From the NCBI RefSeq assembly GCF_040706535.1, contig NZ_JAPDRJ010000003.1, forward strand, positions 444,885 to 508,884: a stretch of DNA of 64,000 nucleotides, read 5' to 3'. The notes below the pieces were generated by a model. The model was not told the origin of the DNA, did not search any database, and saw only the letters and a program-made list of their open reading frames with translations. The stretch comes from Lentisalinibacter orientalis. GTDB lineage: Bacteria > Pseudomonadota > Gammaproteobacteria > Steroidobacterales > Woeseiaceae. The translations under genes were made by a program, and so were the position numbers. Of the stretch, positions 34,887 through 45,000 are shown one piece after another; the stretch's first letter is position 1; every line of letters begins with the position of its first letter.

Positions 34887-37559
34887 GTGAACACGAGCGC
34901 CGGCGGGATCCGGGAGAAAGGCGGCACCGACCCGGCCATCGCCGTCCTGGAAGGGCATCTGGGCGCCTGCCGGCGCGACGTCGAGCCCCTGTCGCTGCGG
35001 GAGGGACTGGCGGAGGCCGACGAGAATCTGGTGGAGCGTTTCCGCGCCGGCGCAGCCGTGGACCGGCTCGTGGTGGCCCGGGCCGCCCTCATCGACCGCC
35101 TGCTGCACCACCTCTGGGACTGCTATGCCGACGATCCGGCGGCCGCGCTGGTGGCCGTCGGCGGCTACGGGCGCGGCGAGCTGCACCCCTGCTCCGATAT
35201 CGACGTCATGGTCCTGCTGCCCGACGGGGAACAGGAGACCGGCTGGCTCAGCGACTTCCTCACCGCGCTGTGGGACGTGGGCCTGGAGATCGGCCACAGC
35301 GTGCGCACGGTGGCCGACTGCGAGCGTGAGGCCCGCGCCGACGTCACCGTCATGACCACGCTGATGGAGGCGCGGCTGCTCGCGGGCCCCGCGGCGAACT
35401 TCGACGCCATGCGCGAGCGCATCGGACCCGACCGCATGTGGTCGTCCCGCGAGTTCTTCGAGGCCAAGCGCACGGAGCAGATCGAGCGCCACCACCGCTA
35501 TCACGACACCGCCTACAACCTGGAGCCGAACGTCAAGGGCAGCCCGGGCGGGCTGCGCGACATCCAGATGATCGGCTGGATCGCCAAGCGCCACTTCGGC
35601 GCCGAGGGCCTGGCGGAGCTGGTCGACCACCGCTTCCTGACGCCGGGCCAGCTCGACCGGTTGATCGAGGGCCGCAGTTTCCTGTGGAAGGTGCGCTTCG
35701 CCCTGCACGTGCTGACCGGACGCCGCGAGGACCGCCTCCTGTTCGACCACCAGGTGAAGCTCGCGCAGATGCTGGGCTACGAGGACGCCTCCTACACGCT
35801 GGCGGTCGAGCAGATGATGCAGCGCTACTACCGCACCGTCATGGAGCTGTCGCGGCTGAACGAGATCCTGCTGCAGCTCTTCCAGGAGGCCATCCTGCTC
35901 GACCCGGACGCCGAGCCGGAGCCGCTGAACGAGCGCTTCCAGGTACGTAACGGCTTCCTGCAGACCGCCAATGACGAGGTCTTCGAGCGCGACCCGTCCG
36001 CGCTGCTGGAGCTGTTCACGCTGCTGCAGAAGCACAGCGACATCAAGGGCGTCAGCGCCTGGACCGTGGGGCTGATCAAGCGCAGCCTGCACCTCATCGA
36101 CGAGGAGTTCCGCCAGAGCCCCCGCAATCACCGCCTGTTCCTGGAGATCCTGCGCGCGCCCCGGGGCGTCACCCACGAGCTGCGGCGCATGAACCTGTAC
36201 GGCGTCCTCGGGCTGTACATCCCCTCCTTCGGGCGCATCGTCGGGCGCATGCAGTACGACCTGTTCCACGCCTACACCGTCGACGCACACACCCTGTTCG
36301 TGGTCAGCAACCTGCGCCGCTTCCGGCTGCACCAGTTCGACCACGAGTACCCGCACCCGAGCGCGGTGATGCAGGCGCTGGAGAAGCCGGAGATCGCCTA
36401 CCTGGGCGGGCTGTTCCACGACATCGCCAAGGGCCGCGGAGGCGATCACTCCGAGCTGGGCGCGGTCGACGCCGAGGCCTTCTGCCTGGAGCACGGCCTG
36501 TCCCGCTACGAGGCCCGCATGGTCGCCTGGCTGGTGCGCCACCACCTGGCCCTGTCCACCACGGCGCAGAAGAAGGACATCAGCGACCCGGCGGTCATCA
36601 ACGAATTCGCCGCGCTGGTGGGCGACCAGACCCACCTCGACTACCTGTACGTGCTGACGGTGGCGGACGTGCGCGGCACCAACCCCAAGCTGTGGAATTC
36701 CTGGAAGGCGAGCCTGTTCGAGGACCTGTACGAGCTCACCAAACGGGCGCTGCGCCGTGGCCTCGAGAACCCCATCGACAAGGACGAGCTGATCGCCGAG
36801 ACCCAGCGCGAGGCCCGCGCGGCGCTGGCGGCCGCCGGCGTCGCCGACTCGGACATCGACCGGGTCTGGGCACTGCAGAATCCGGAGTACTTCCTGCGCC
36901 ACGGCGCCGACGAGATCGCCTGGCAGACCGAGTTCATGGCCGCGCACCGGGACGAGCTGGAGCAGCCGCTGATCGCCGTGCGCGCGCTGGAGGACACCGG
37001 CAGCATTGCGCTGTTCCTGTACACGCCGCAGCGCTACCACACCTTCGCCAACGCCACGGCGGTGATCGACGAGCTCGGGCTCAGCATCCTGGATGCCCGC
37101 ATCACGCCCACCCGCAACGGCTACAGCATGGATACCTACATCGTCATGGAGGTCGGGCAGGCCGAGCAGGCGCCGGACGGCGACCGCCTGGAGGAGATCC
37201 TCACCCGGGTGACGCAGGTCGTGCGCCGGGGCGACGACTGGGATGCCCGCGTCACCCGCCGCGCGCCGCGGCAGGTGCGCATGTTTCGCACGCCCACCCA
37301 GATCAGCTTCGCCGCCGACAAGGCCGGGGGACGGACCATCATGGAGCTGGTCGCCGGCGACCGGCCGGGCCTGCTGCTGGCGGTGGGCAAGGTCTTCCGC
37401 GAACTGGGCGTCGAGATCAAGGCGGCGAAGATCCTCACCATCGGCGAGCGCGCCGAGGACGTGTTCTACCTGACCGGGCACGACCAGCAGCCGCTGGACG
37501 CCACGGTGCGCGAGGCACTCAGCCGCACGCTCGACCAGCGCCTCGGCGAGGCGGCCTGA
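34887..37559 (+). CDS. glnD: Bifunctional PII uridylyltransferase / uridylyl-removing enzyme
   Basis: Nitrogen sensor: uridylylates PII (GlnB/GlnK) at low glutamine and removes UMP at high glutamine. The 890-residue protein (same as E. coli) has a nucleotidyltransferase domain (VAVGGYGRGELHPCSDIDVM, near 90-110), a GlnD linker (NVKGSPGGLRDIQMI), an HD domain (GGLFHDIAKGRGGDHSELG) and two C-terminal ACT domains (IALFLYTPQRYHTFA; IMELVAGDRPGLLLAVGKVF). Start GTG 34887 gives the family length. dapC follows 2 bp later. Confidence 0.96.
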   Translation: MNTSAGGIREKGGTDPAIAVLEGHLGACRRDVEPLSLREGLAEADENLVERFRAGAAVDRLVVARAALIDRLLHHLWDCYADDPAAALVAVGGYGRGELHPCSDIDVMVLLPDGEQETGWLSDFLTALWDVGLEIGHSVRTVADCEREARADVTVMTTLMEARLLAGPAANFDAMRERIGPDRMWSSREFFEAKRTEQIERHHRYHDTAYNLEPNVKGSPGGLRDIQMIGWIAKRHFGAEGLAELVDHRFLTPGQLDRLIEGRSFLWKVRFALHVLTGRREDRLLFDHQVKLAQMLGYEDASYTLAVEQMMQRYYRTVMELSRLNEILLQLFQEAILLDPDAEPEPLNERFQVRNGFLQTANDEVFERDPSALLELFTLLQKHSDIKGVSAWTVGLIKRSLHLIDEEFRQSPRNHRLFLEILRAPRGVTHELRRMNLYGVLGLYIPSFGRIVGRMQYDLFHAYTVDAHTLFVVSNLRRFRLHQFDHEYPHPSAVMQALEKPEIAYLGGLFHDIAKGRGGDHSELGAVDAEAFCLEHGLSRYEARMVAWLVRHHLALSTTAQKKDISDPAVINEFAALVGDQTHLDYLYVLTVADVRGTNPKLWNSWKASLFEDLYELTKRALRRGLENPIDKDELIAETQREARAALAAAGVADSDIDRVWALQNPEYFLRHGADEIAWQTEFMAAHRDELEQPLIAVRALEDTGSIALFLYTPQRYHTFANATAVIDELGLSILDARITPTRNGYSMDTYIVMEVGQAEQAPDGDRLEEILTRVTQVVRRGDDWDARVTRRAPRQVRMFRTPTQISFAADKAGGRTIMELVAGDRPGLLLAVGKVFRELGVEIKAAKILTIGERAEDVFYLTGHDQQPLDATVREALSRTLDQRLGEAA

Positions 37560-37561
37560 CC

Positions 37562-38752
<1,191 letters not shown>

Positions 38753-38781
38753 CGAACAGCAACGACGCAAGAGGAACGACG

Positions 38782-39600
38782 ATGAGCGATATCCGCGACA
38801 CCATCGAGCAGGCGTGGGAGCGCCGCGGCGAACTCCGTCCCGGCGATACGGCGGTGGCCGATGCCGTCGCGGCCGCGCTCGCCGAACTGGACAGCGGCCG
38901 GGCCCGGGTAGCCGAGCCGGGGCCGGACGGCTGGGTGGTGAACGACTGGCTGAAAAAGGCGGTGCTGCTCTACTTCCGCCTCTCGGACAACCGCGTGGTC
39001 GAGGGCGGCCACACCCGCTACTACGACAAGGTGGGCCTGAAGTACGCCGATTACGACCTGGAACGCTTCCGCGCCGACGGCGTGCGCGTGGTACCGGACG
39101 CCCAGGTGCGCCGCGGCGCCTACGTGGCACCCGACGTCGTCCTCATGCCCTCCTACGTGAACATCGGCGCCTGGATCGGCTCGGGTACCATGGTGGACAC
39201 TTGGGCCACCGTCGGCAGCTGCGCCCAGATCGGCGCCAACGTGCACCTGTCGGGCGGCGTCGGCATCGGCGGCGTGCTGGAACCGCTGCAGGCGGCGCCG
39301 ACCATCATCGAGGACGACTGCTTCATCGGCGCGCGCTCGGAGGTCGTCGAGGGCGTCATCGTCGAGCGCGGGGCGGTGATCTCCATGGGCGTGTACATCG
39401 GCCAGAGCACGCGCATTTACGACCGCGAGAGCGGCGAGATAAGCTACGGCCGCGTACCCGCGGGCAGCGTCGTCGTACCCGGCAATCTGCCGGCGGCAGA
39501 CGGCAGCCATTCGCTGTATGCCGCCGTCATCGTCAAGCGGGTCGACGAGAAGACGAAGGCCAGGGTCGGCCTGAACGAACTGCTGCGCAATCTGGACTGA
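38782..39600 (+). CDS. dapD: Tetrahydrodipicolinate N-succinyltransferase
   Basis: First committed step of the succinylase branch to diaminopimelate: succinyl-CoA plus tetrahydrodipicolinate. The 272-residue protein has an N-terminal helical domain and a left-handed beta-helix (GAYVAPDVVLMPSYVNIGAW, VGSCAQIGANVHLSGGVGIG, GVYIGQSTRIYDR). ATG 38782 follows AAGAGGAACG. Together with dapC and dapE it defines the succinyl (not acetyl or dehydrogenase) route. Confidence 0.96.
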   Translation: MSDIRDTIEQAWERRGELRPGDTAVADAVAAALAELDSGRARVAEPGPDGWVVNDWLKKAVLLYFRLSDNRVVEGGHTRYYDKVGLKYADYDLERFRADGVRVVPDAQVRRGAYVAPDVVLMPSYVNIGAWIGSGTMVDTWATVGSCAQIGANVHLSGGVGIGGVLEPLQAAPTIIEDDCFIGARSEVVEGVIVERGAVISMGVYIGQSTRIYDRESGEISYGRVPAGSVVVPGNLPAADGSHSLYAAVIVKRVDEKTKARVGLNELLRNLD

Positions 39601-39608
39601 GCCCTCGT

Positions 39609-39636
39609 GACATAGCCATCGGGACATAGCCATGGG
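39609..39636. repeat. 14-bp tandem duplication over the ArsC-like start codon
   Basis: GACATAGCCATCGG is followed by GACATAGCCATGGG (13 of 14 identical). The second copy contains the ATG used by the next gene. Confidence 0.7.
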
Positions 39637-39991
39637 AGAGGCGACCATCGACATCTACGGACTGAAGAGCTGCGACAGCTGCCGCAAGGCGCTGCAATGG
39701 CTGCAGGAGCACGATATCGAACACCGGTTCCATGACGTGCGCGACGACGGCGTCACCATCCAGATGCTGGAGCGCTGGGCCGACCGGGTGGAGTGGGAGG
39801 CGCTGCTGAACAAGCGCAGCCTGACCTGGCGGCGCATACCGGAACTCGACCGCCAGAACCTCAGCCGGGCCGGCGCGCTCGCGCTGATGCTGGAGAATCC
39901 CACGCTGATCAAGCGGCCCGTGATCGAGAGCCGCAAGCGGATGGTGGTGGGTTTCGACGCCGAGGCCTACGGCCGCATATTCGCCACCTGA
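39632..39991 (+). CDS. ArsC/Spx-family (YffB-like) protein
   Basis: A 119-residue thioredoxin-fold protein of the ArsC/Spx family with CDSC at 15-18 (IYGLKSCDSCRKAL) and NPTLIKRPVIE in the C-terminal half. YffB-type members usually lie beside dap genes, as here after dapD. They bind glutathione in E. coli; arsenate reduction is not shown for this branch. The Shine-Dalgarno is weak (GGGA) and lies within a 14-bp tandem duplication. Confidence 0.85.
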   Translation: MGEATIDIYGLKSCDSCRKALQWLQEHDIEHRFHDVRDDGVTIQMLERWADRVEWEALLNKRSLTWRRIPELDRQNLSRAGALALMLENPTLIKRPVIESRKRMVVGFDAEAYGRIFAT

Positions 39992-40012
39992 GGGGTCCGC
40001 GGACGGCCCCGC

Positions 40013-40954
40013 TCAGCCGAAGCGGCCGGTGATGTAGTCCTCGGTGAGCTTGTGCTGGGGGTTGGTGAAGACCCGGTCGGTATCGTCCACCTCGATCAGC
40101 TTGCCCAGGTGGAAGTACGCCGTGCGCTGTGACACCCGCGCCGCCTGCTGCATGGAGTGGGTGACGATCACGATGGCGTAGTTCTCGCGCAGCTCGTCGA
40201 TCAGGTCCTCGATGCGGGCGGTGGCGATGGGGTCCAGCGCCGAGCAGGGCTCGTCCATCAGGATCACCTCCGGGCTGACCGCGATGGTGCGTGCGATGCA
40301 CAGCCGCTGCTGCTGACCGCCCGACAGGCCGGTGCCCGGCTCGTCCAGGCGATCCTTCACCTCGGCCAGCAGACCCGCGCGCTCGAGGCTGTTGTGCACG
40401 ATCTCGTCCAGCTCCGCCCGGTTCGCGGCCAGGCCGTGGATGCGCGGCCCGTAGGCGACGTTGTCGTAGATGGACTTCGGGAACGGGTTGGGCTTCTGGA
40501 ACACCATGCCCACCCGGGCGCGCAGGGCCACCACGTCCATGCTGCGATCGTAGATGTCCTGGCCGTCCAGCGTGATCTTGCCCGTGACCCGCGCCGACTC
40601 GATGGTGTCGTTCATGCGGTTCAGGCAGCGCAGATAGGTGGACTTGCCGCAGCCGGACGGGCCGATCAGCGCGATCACCTCGTTCTGGCCGATCTCCAGG
40701 CTGACGTCGATGATCGCGTGATTGTCTTCGTAGTAGACGTCCACGTGCTCGGTGCACAGGAACGGCCGCTTCGCGCGGGCGTTCCCGACGGTCTCGTAGG
40801 CGCGCTCGTCCTGCTCGCGGCGGTACTCCTCGACGACGGGTGCCGCGGAGGCGCTCGGGGTCAATTGATCGTCGGCCACTGGGGAGATCGGTCCTTGTTG
40901 AGCGCGGCCTGCGGCCGCCGTGGGGTCGATGTCGGTCCTGAATTCGGGCTTCAT
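40013..40954 (-). CDS. pstB: Phosphate ABC transporter ATP-binding protein PstB
   Basis: ATPase of the high-affinity phosphate importer. The 313-residue protein has Walker A GPSGCGKST, the PstB-specific LRCLNRMND, signature LSGGQQQRLCIARTIA, Walker B VILMDEPCSALDP and the switch His in VTHSMQQAARVS. The first 60 or so residues form a low-complexity N-terminal extension not seen in E. coli PstB (257). ATG 40954 is 38 bp after pstA. Last gene of pstSCAB; phoU is not next to it. Confidence 0.95.
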   Translation of the reverse strand: MKPEFRTDIDPTAAAGRAQQGPISPVADDQLTPSASAAPVVEEYRREQDERAYETVGNARAKRPFLCTEHVDVYYEDNHAIIDVSLEIGQNEVIALIGPSGCGKSTYLRCLNRMNDTIESARVTGKITLDGQDIYDRSMDVVALRARVGMVFQKPNPFPKSIYDNVAYGPRIHGLAANRAELDEIVHNSLERAGLLAEVKDRLDEPGTGLSGGQQQRLCIARTIAVSPEVILMDEPCSALDPIATARIEDLIDELRENYAIVIVTHSMQQAARVSQRTAYFHLGKLIEVDDTDRVFTNPQHKLTEDYITGRFG

Positions 40955-40992
40955 TCTCTTACAGTTCCCTGCCCGCCTCAACGGCGGACTGT

Positions 40993-42282
40993 CTAAAAGC
41001 TGCGCTCGAAACGCCGCCGCAACAATACGGCGGTGAGGTTCATCACCAGCAGGAATCCGAGCAGCACGATGATCGCCGCGGAGGTGCGCTCCACGAAGGC
41101 GCGCTCGGGGCTGTCGGCCCAGAGATAGACCTGCACCGGCAGCGCGGCCGAGGGGTCCAGCGGGCCCTGGGGGATGTCGACGATGAAGGCCACCATGCCG
41201 ATCATGAGCAGCGGCGCCGTCTCGCCCAGCGCCCGGGCCATGCCGATGATGGTGCCGGTGAGGATACCCGGCAGCGCCAGCGGCAGCACGTGCTGGAACA
41301 CCATCTGCATCTTCGACGCGCCCAGGCCGAGCGCGGCCTCCTTGATGGACGGCGGCACGGCCTTGATGGAGGCGCGCGCGGCGATGATGATCACCGGCAG
41401 CGTCATCAGCGACAGCACCAGCCCGCCGACCAGCGGCGAGGAGCGCGGCAGCGACGCCCAGTTGATGAACACGGCGAGCCCGAGCAGCCCGAACACGATG
41501 GAGGGCACGGCCGCCAGGTTGTTGATGTTCACCTCGATGAGGTCGGTCCAGCGGTTGCGCGGCGCGAACTCCTCGAGATAGACCGCCGCCGCCACGCCGA
41601 TCGGGAACGCCAGTGCCACGGTGACCAGCAGCATGTAGAACGACCCCATCAGGGCGCCGCGGATGCCGGCGAGCTCCGGGTCCCGGGAATCGCCGTTCGT
41701 GAACAGCGCGGTGTTGAACTTGAGCTGCAGCCGCCCCGTCTCGGTCAGCCGGTCGATCCAGACGAGTTCCCGGTCCTTCACGGGCCGGGACTCCTCGGGC
41801 AGCGTGCGGTCGATACTGCCCTTCACCACCATGTCCACGTCGGCGCTGGCCGGCACCCACACCCGGCGGGTCTCGCCGATCGCGTCCGGCTCGGCCGCCA
41901 CCAGATTCTGCAGCTGGTAGGACGCGCCCACGCTGACCAGCTGCGCGAGCGCGCGGCGGTCGCGCCGGCCGCTCACCTCCGGGAACAGGTCGTAGAGACT
42001 CTCTCGCACCAGACCGGAATAGTCACCCAGGGCCAGCGCCTCGGGGTTCGTCGCCCCCGTCGGCGAGATGAGGGCCGGATCCAGATAGACGTCCAGCGCC
42101 ACCTGGGACTGCGCGAAGGCCTTGTAGCCGCTCGCGACGATGCTGGCGAAGAACAGCACCAGGAATGTCAGCCCGACGGAGACCGCCAGCATGCCCAGCA
42201 CCCGGAACCGGCGCTCGCGGCCGTAGCGCCGGGGCAGCCCCGCCTCCATGAGTTGCCGTGCCGTCTTCCTGCCGTCGCTCAT
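40993..42282 (-). CDS. pstA: Phosphate ABC transporter permease PstA
   Basis: Inner-membrane permease. The 429-residue protein has one N-terminal membrane helix, a periplasmic domain of roughly 160 residues, then the five-helix ABC permease core (EVNINNLAAVPSIVFGLLGL; ALGLGASKMQMVFQHVLPLA containing the EAA-type loop). Longer than E. coli PstA (296), as in several other gammaproteobacteria. ATG 42282 overlaps pstC by four bases. Confidence 0.94.
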   Translation of the reverse strand: MSDGRKTARQLMEAGLPRRYGRERRFRVLGMLAVSVGLTFLVLFFASIVASGYKAFAQSQVALDVYLDPALISPTGATNPEALALGDYSGLVRESLYDLFPEVSGRRDRRALAQLVSVGASYQLQNLVAAEPDAIGETRRVWVPASADVDMVVKGSIDRTLPEESRPVKDRELVWIDRLTETGRLQLKFNTALFTNGDSRDPELAGIRGALMGSFYMLLVTVALAFPIGVAAAVYLEEFAPRNRWTDLIEVNINNLAAVPSIVFGLLGLAVFINWASLPRSSPLVGGLVLSLMTLPVIIIAARASIKAVPPSIKEAALGLGASKMQMVFQHVLPLALPGILTGTIIGMARALGETAPLLMIGMVAFIVDIPQGPLDPSAALPVQVYLWADSPERAFVERTSAAIIVLLGFLLVMNLTAVLLRRRFERSF

Positions 42283-43667
42283 TCGTACTGCTCCCGGTAT
42301 TTGCGCACGACCCTGAGGCCGATCACGTTCAGCACCAGCGTCACCAGGAACAGCACGAGGCCGAGGGCGAAGGCCGCCAGGGTCTTGGCACTGTCGAATT
42401 CCTGGTCGCCCACCAGCAGGGTCACGATCTGCACGGTCACGGTGGTCACCGCTTCCAGGGGATTGCCGGTCAGGTTCGCGGCAAGACCGGCGGCCATCAC
42501 CACGATCATGGTCTCGCCGATGGCCCGCGAGACCGCCAGCAGGATGCCGCCGACGATACCGGGCAGGGCCGCCGGCAGTATCACCAGCTTCACCGTCTCG
42601 GAGCGCGTCGCGCCCAGGGCGAACGAGCCGTCACGCATGGCCCGGGGCACCGCCGTGATGGCGTCGTCGGACAGGGACGAGACCAGCGGGATGATCATGA
42701 TGCCCATGACCAGTCCGGCCGCCAGCGCGCTCTCCGAGGCCACGTCCAGGCCGATACTGGTGCCGACCTCCCGTATCAGCGGCGCCACGGTCAGTGCCGC
42801 GAAGAAGCCGTACACCACGGTGGGGATACCCGCCAGCACCTCGAGCAGCGGCTTGGCGGTGGAGCGGAAGCTCGAGCGCGCGTATTCGGTCAGGAATATC
42901 GCCGTCATGAGTCCGATGGGCACGGACACGAACATGGCGATGGCGGTGATGAGCAGCGTGCCGGTGAACAGCGGCACGGCGCCGAAGGCGCCGGAGGAGC
43001 CCACCTGGTCGGCGCGGATGGCAGTCTGGGGGCTCCACTCCAGCCCGAACAGGAACTCGGTGATCGGGACTTTGCGGAAGAAAAGGATGGATTCGAACAG
43101 CACCGAAAGGACGATACCGACCGTGGTCAGGACGGCGATGGTCGAGGCGGCGAGCAGGGCACTCTGGATGACGCGCTCGACGTGATTGCGGGCGCGGAAA
43201 CCCGGCGAGATGCGCCGCCACGCCAGGGTCGCGCCGCCCACGGCCGCCGCCAGCACGAAAATCGTGAGCAGCAGCCGGCTCCTCGCCCGCGTCTCCAGGT
43301 AGAAATCCGCCGCCGCCCGCATCTCCGCGTCGACGTTGGTGCTGACCACGTCCCCGGCGGCGAGGTTGCGGATGTCGTTGACGGCGAGATCGAGCGCGCC
43401 GGAGGACAGGTCGCGCACCGACTCGGGCAGCCGGTCGACCATGAGCGCGGTAATCACCCTGGGTTCCAGCGTGATCCACAGCAGGATGATGGCGAGCCCG
43501 GGCAGCAGGCACCAGATGGCGGTGAAGTAGCCGTAGTAGCTCGGCAGGGAATGCAGGCGTGCCATCGGCCGGTCGCCGCCCGCCGTGGTCAGGGAACGGC
43601 CGCGGCCGAGACGGTAGGCTGCAGCGCAGAGGAACAGCAGGATCAGCAGCAGTGTCTCGGGCTGCAT
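42279..43667 (-). CDS. pstC: Phosphate ABC transporter permease PstC
   Basis: Partner permease to PstA. The 462-residue protein has an N-terminal membrane segment, a second one near residues 48-68, a periplasmic region, and a C-terminal permease core with EVLAGIPTVVYGFFAAL and SFALGATRSETVKLVILPAA (EAA-type loop). ATG 43667. It ends overlapping pstA (ATGA) and lies 98 bp after pstS. Confidence 0.94.
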   Translation of the reverse strand: MQPETLLLILLFLCAAAYRLGRGRSLTTAGGDRPMARLHSLPSYYGYFTAIWCLLPGLAIILLWITLEPRVITALMVDRLPESVRDLSSGALDLAVNDIRNLAAGDVVSTNVDAEMRAAADFYLETRARSRLLLTIFVLAAAVGGATLAWRRISPGFRARNHVERVIQSALLAASTIAVLTTVGIVLSVLFESILFFRKVPITEFLFGLEWSPQTAIRADQVGSSGAFGAVPLFTGTLLITAIAMFVSVPIGLMTAIFLTEYARSSFRSTAKPLLEVLAGIPTVVYGFFAALTVAPLIREVGTSIGLDVASESALAAGLVMGIMIIPLVSSLSDDAITAVPRAMRDGSFALGATRSETVKLVILPAALPGIVGGILLAVSRAIGETMIVVMAAGLAANLTGNPLEAVTTVTVQIVTLLVGDQEFDSAKTLAAFALGLVLFLVTLVLNVIGLRVVRKYREQYE

Positions 43668-43765
43668 TCGGTCACCCTTCCATCGTGGCGCGGGTTTCGC
43701 GCGGCGGCCGGCGGACCGCCGCGCGTCCCTCGTCTCTCGTTATTGTCGTCCGCTCCGGCCCCGGC

Positions 43766-44857
43766 TCAGAGTCGGATCGGGGTCAGCGATTCCACGGCGG
43801 CCAGCACCCTGGCCCGCTCCGGCTCCGGCATGGGGATCAGACCGCGCTCGGCCAGGTAGCCGTCGTCGCCCCACGCGCGCTCGCTCGTCATTTCGCGCAG
43901 GAATTCTCTCATACCGGGAATGACGCCGACATGGGCCACCTTGGCGTAGGAATACAGCGGCCGGGACACCGGGTAGTCGCCCGAGGCGATCTTCTCGAAG
44001 GTCGGCTCGACGCCGTCGATGAACGAGCCGTGCACCTTCTCGATGTTCTGATCCAGGAAGCTGAAGCCGAAGATACCGAGGGCGTCCGGGTTGGCCTCCA
44101 GCTTCTGGACGATGAGGTTGTCGTTCTCGCCCGCTTCCACGTAGACGCCGTCCTCGCGGATGGAGTGGCAGATCGTCTTGTAGCGGGTCTCGTCCTCGTC
44201 CTCGAGGGCCGCGATCCAGTCGAACGTCTGGCAGCCGCCCTCCATGGCGAGCTCCACGAACGCGTCGCGCGTACCCGAGGTGGGCGGCGGTCCCAGCACC
44301 TCGATCTCGATTTCGGGCAGGTTCGGGTCCACCTCGTTCCAGACCGTGTAGGGATTCGGCACCAGCTTCTCGCCGCCGTCGGGATCCGGGACTTCCTTGG
44401 CGAGTGCCAGGAAGATGTCGCGGCGGCTCAGCCGGTACTGCTCGGACTCCACGGCGTTGGCCATCACGATGCCGTCGTAGCCGATCTTGACCTCGATGAC
44501 GTCGGTCACCCCGTTCTCCGCGCACATGTCGAGCTCGGACGCCTTCACCCGGCGGGACGAATTCGTGACGTCCGGATGGTCCACGCCCACACCGGCGCAG
44601 AACAGCTTGAAGCCGCCGCCGGAGCCGGTCGACTCGACCTTGGGCGTGCGGAACTGGGTGGTTTTGCCGAAGCGCTCGGCCACCACCGTGGTGAACGGAT
44701 AGACCGTCGACGAACCGACGATGTAGATGTAGCTGCGGCCACTCTGGGCGATGGCGGTACCGGCCACGAGCAGGCCGATGCCGATGCCGATGCCGGCGAC
44801 GGTTGCCATCCTGGCCATGGTTGCGATTCGGCCCGGAGCTGTGCTTCTCTTGCTCAC
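43766..44857 (-). CDS. pstS: Phosphate-binding periplasmic protein PstS
   Basis: Captures phosphate in the periplasm for PstCAB. The 363-residue precursor has a signal peptide (hydrophobic core about 18-36, likely cut after AIA/QSG) and the ligand motifs IVGSSTVYPF, ESTGSGGG, TNSSRRVK and PTSGTRDAF. Start GTG 44857 has GGAG 7 bases upstream. A candidate Pho box with a -10 lies 40-75 bp before it, so PhoB induction at low phosphate is likely. Confidence 0.94.
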   Translation of the reverse strand: MSKRSTAPGRIATMARMATVAGIGIGIGLLVAGTAIAQSGRSYIYIVGSSTVYPFTTVVAERFGKTTQFRTPKVESTGSGGGFKLFCAGVGVDHPDVTNSSRRVKASELDMCAENGVTDVIEVKIGYDGIVMANAVESEQYRLSRRDIFLALAKEVPDPDGGEKLVPNPYTVWNEVDPNLPEIEIEVLGPPPTSGTRDAFVELAMEGGCQTFDWIAALEDEDETRYKTICHSIREDGVYVEAGENDNLIVQKLEANPDALGIFGFSFLDQNIEKVHGSFIDGVEPTFEKIASGDYPVSRPLYSYAKVAHVGVIPGMREFLREMTSERAWGDDGYLAERGLIPMPEPERARVLAAVESLTPIRL

Positions 44858-44896
44858 GATTTACTCCCGCGGTTCAGGCGATGTTCGGGGACGCAG

Positions 44897-44931
44897 AGGA
44901 TAGTCCTGCAATGTTACGGAAATATTGCAGG
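44897..44931 (-). promoter_or_regulatory. Candidate Pho box and -10 for pstSCAB
   Basis: On the minus strand CTGCAATATTTCCGTAAC (44930-44913) resembles the 18-bp Pho box (two CTGTCAT-like halves 11 bp apart). After 10 bp comes TATCCT (44902-44897), the spacing known for PhoB-activated promoters. The same DNA is a perfect inverted repeat: CCTGCAAT (44905-44912) and ATTGCAGG (44924-44931). The match to the Pho consensus is partial. Confidence 0.5.
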
Positions 44932-44985
44932 TGGTTCTCTTCGTACGCCACCAGGTTCAACGCTAATATTTTCTTATCAATTAGT

Positions 44986-44991
44986 TATAAG
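44986..44991 (+). promoter_or_regulatory. Candidate -10 of a leaderless dapE transcript
   Basis: TATAAG lies nine bases before the dapE ATG at 45001, in a strongly A/T-rich 40-bp stretch with no Shine-Dalgarno. Transcription would begin at or next to the ATG. Confidence 0.35.
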
Positions 44992-45000
44992 ATATTTTTA

